From the NCBI GenBank assembly GCA_023436825.1, contig JAEZHS010000315.1, forward strand, positions 1-7,160: DNA of 7,160 bases. Direction: 5' to 3'. Shown in pieces: positions 6,180 to 7,160 of this stretch (position 1 is its first letter; the number at the start of each line of letters is the position of its first letter). This DNA comes from Pseudomonadota bacterium (GTDB lineage Bacteria > Pseudomonadota > Alphaproteobacteria > Reyranellales > Reyranellaceae). The translations under genes were made by a program, and so were the position numbers. Below the pieces are notes generated by a model that was not told the origin of the DNA, searched no databases, and saw only the letters and a program-made list of their open reading frames with translations.

Positions 6180-7114
6180 GAAACACCTCGGTCGATCACC
6201 CAGTTGCGCGTCGCGGCCGCGCCATCTGCGATCGACGTCGCAGGCGAGAAGCCGAGATCACGCCGGGCCGCATCGATGACGAGCGGCCCGAGGCCGAACG
6301 TGTTCCAGGCAAGGCCCTGCGAATCCAGGACCGCCTTCGCCGCCGGAACGGCCTTCTGTACCTGTTCGACGATTTCCGGGAGGCTTTGCGCACGGCCTGG
6401 GCCGACATTGTAGATGCGCTGCGGCAAGGTCGGCGTATCGAGGGCGCCGCGAACCGCGCCGGCGACGTCGTCGATGAAGACATGCTGTCGCGTGCGACTA
6501 GTCGCCGGATGGATGCGGCTGACGCGGCCCGTCAAGCCGTCCTCGATCAGTGTGCGGATCATGCAGGATGTCGTCCGGCCGGCGCCGTAGCAGGAAGCGA
6601 CGCGAAGCGCAACGGCGTCGACCCCATGCTCGGCGTGATAGGCATGGATCAAAGCCTCGCCCGCGGCCTTGCTGGCGCCGTACACCGTGTCGGGACGAAG
6701 GGGCGTGTCCTCATCGACGGGAGTCAGGTCCGGCCGATTGCCATAGGCCATGATCGAGGAGAACCAGACGACCCGCCCGAGGCGATGGATGCGAGCGGCC
6801 TCGAGGAGGCCACAGAGACCCGAAAGATTCATCTCGCACACGCGACTCGGATTGTCCCTGAGCAGCATCGGCCCCGAGATCCCGCCGGCGTGCACGACAC
6901 GACGGACTCCGTGGCGCACGATCGCGTCGTGCCAACGGCTCGGATCCGGCAGGTCGTGGGCAACGAAGGGGACGGACATTCCGTCGATATCCAGATCCGG
7001 CGGCCGCACGCGATCGGCCGCCACGACCGAAACGCCGTCGGCCACGAGCTGCCGCAGCACGGCAGCGCCGATCATCCCTCCAACGCCGGTGACAAGAACA
7101 GGGCTGTCGTTCAT
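6176..7114 (-). CDS. Extended SDR: NAD-dependent epimerase/dehydratase-family oxidoreductase
   Basis: A 312-residue extended short-chain dehydrogenase. The Rossmann motif is TGVGGMIG (9-16), and Asp34 at the end of the second strand (AADR) suggests NAD. VVHAGGIS (73-80), MNLSGLCGLLEAA (95-107) and FSSIMAYG (118-125) follow, then the catalytic pair Tyr145/Lys149 (YGASK) and the RVASCYG segment (171-177). The IVH-GGIS-like stretch with N-L-S-G-L is reminiscent of uronate dehydrogenase and D-erythronate dehydrogenase relatives, so oxidation of a sugar acid or hydroxy acid is a reasonable alternative to sugar-nucleotide epimerisation; no glycan genes are nearby. ATG at 7114 overlaps the preceding gene's TGA (ATGA, 7114-7111), and its own stop overlaps the SDR start. 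It is part of a tightly coupled minus-strand operon. Confidence 0.9.
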   Translation of the reverse strand: MNDSPVLVTGVGGMIGAAVLRQLVADGVSVVAADRVRPPDLDIDGMSVPFVAHDLPDPSRWHDAIVRHGVRRVVHAGGISGPMLLRDNPSRVCEMNLSGLCGLLEAARIHRLGRVVWFSSIMAYGNRPDLTPVDEDTPLRPDTVYGASKAAGEALIHAYHAEHGVDAVALRVASCYGAGRTTSCMIRTLIEDGLTGRVSRIHPATSRTRQHVFIDDVAGAVRGALDTPTLPQRIYNVGPGRAQSLPEIVEQVQKAVPAAKAVLDSQGLAWNTFGLGPLVIDAARRDLGFSPATSIADGAAATRNWVIDRGVS

Positions 7115-7160
7115 TCGGCGGCCTCGGCGAGACGCTCTTGCGGCAGCACGACGGTCGCGA
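7111..7160 (-). CDS. 3' end of an unidentified upstream gene (partial)
   Basis: The minus strand from the right edge reads ATVVLPQERLAEAAE and then TGA at 7113-7111, in the frame that overlaps the epimerase-like ATG by 4 nt. The overlap style matches the other junctions of this operon, and the codons end mostly in G/C, so this is probably the C-terminus of another operon gene. Too little is visible to name the family. Confidence 0.5.
   Translation of the reverse strand, partial: ATVVLPQERLAEAAE

Overview
The window is GC-rich and densely coded, with strong third-position G/C bias, many 4-nt start/stop overlaps and gene families typical of soil or plant-associated Proteobacteria. An alphaproteobacterium of the Bradyrhizobium/Hyphomicrobiales type is my best guess, but this is inferred from style and family content only. 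I see no rRNA, tRNA, CRISPR array, insertion sequence or integrase.

Layout from left to right. (1) Positions 1-788, minus: an alpha/beta hydrolase gene running off the left edge. It is interrupted by an in-frame TAA at 252-254, between the nucleophile half and the acid/histidine half. (2) Positions 852-1877, minus: a TauD/TfdA-type Fe(II)/2-oxoglutarate dioxygenase just upstream of the hydrolase, so the two probably share a transcript. (3) Positions 1878-2040: a divergent intergenic region carrying a perfect 7-3-7 inverted repeat (GTGTATA-CAA-TATACAC), the best operator candidate here. (4) Positions 2041-4699, plus: a complete ABC importer of the nitrate/sulfonate/taurine (NitT/TauT) superfamily, in the order ATPase, permease, substrate-binding protein. 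(5) Positions 4706-7160, minus: an operon transcribed from beyond the right edge. In transcription order it holds the 3' tail of an unidentified gene, an extended-SDR (epimerase-like) oxidoreductase, a classical SDR dehydrogenase and an FCD-type GntR regulator. The two operons converge with only 6 nt between stop codons.

Taken together this looks like a small-molecule uptake and catabolism locus. The importer brings in an organic, probably anionic, compound. The dioxygenase (perhaps C-H or C-heteroatom oxidation), the hydrolase and two NAD(P)-dependent dehydrogenases would process it, and the GntR protein would sense it or a product and act on the divergent promoter. The substrate cannot be read from the sequence. 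The combination of a NitT/TauT importer with a TauD-like oxygenase recalls taurine/sulfonate use, but the sugar-acid-dehydrogenase-like extended SDR and the FCD regulator point equally to a hydroxy or sugar acid. The most notable observations are the nonsense codon in the hydrolase, the operator-like palindrome, and apparent active-site or ligand-site substitutions in the regulator and the SDR.
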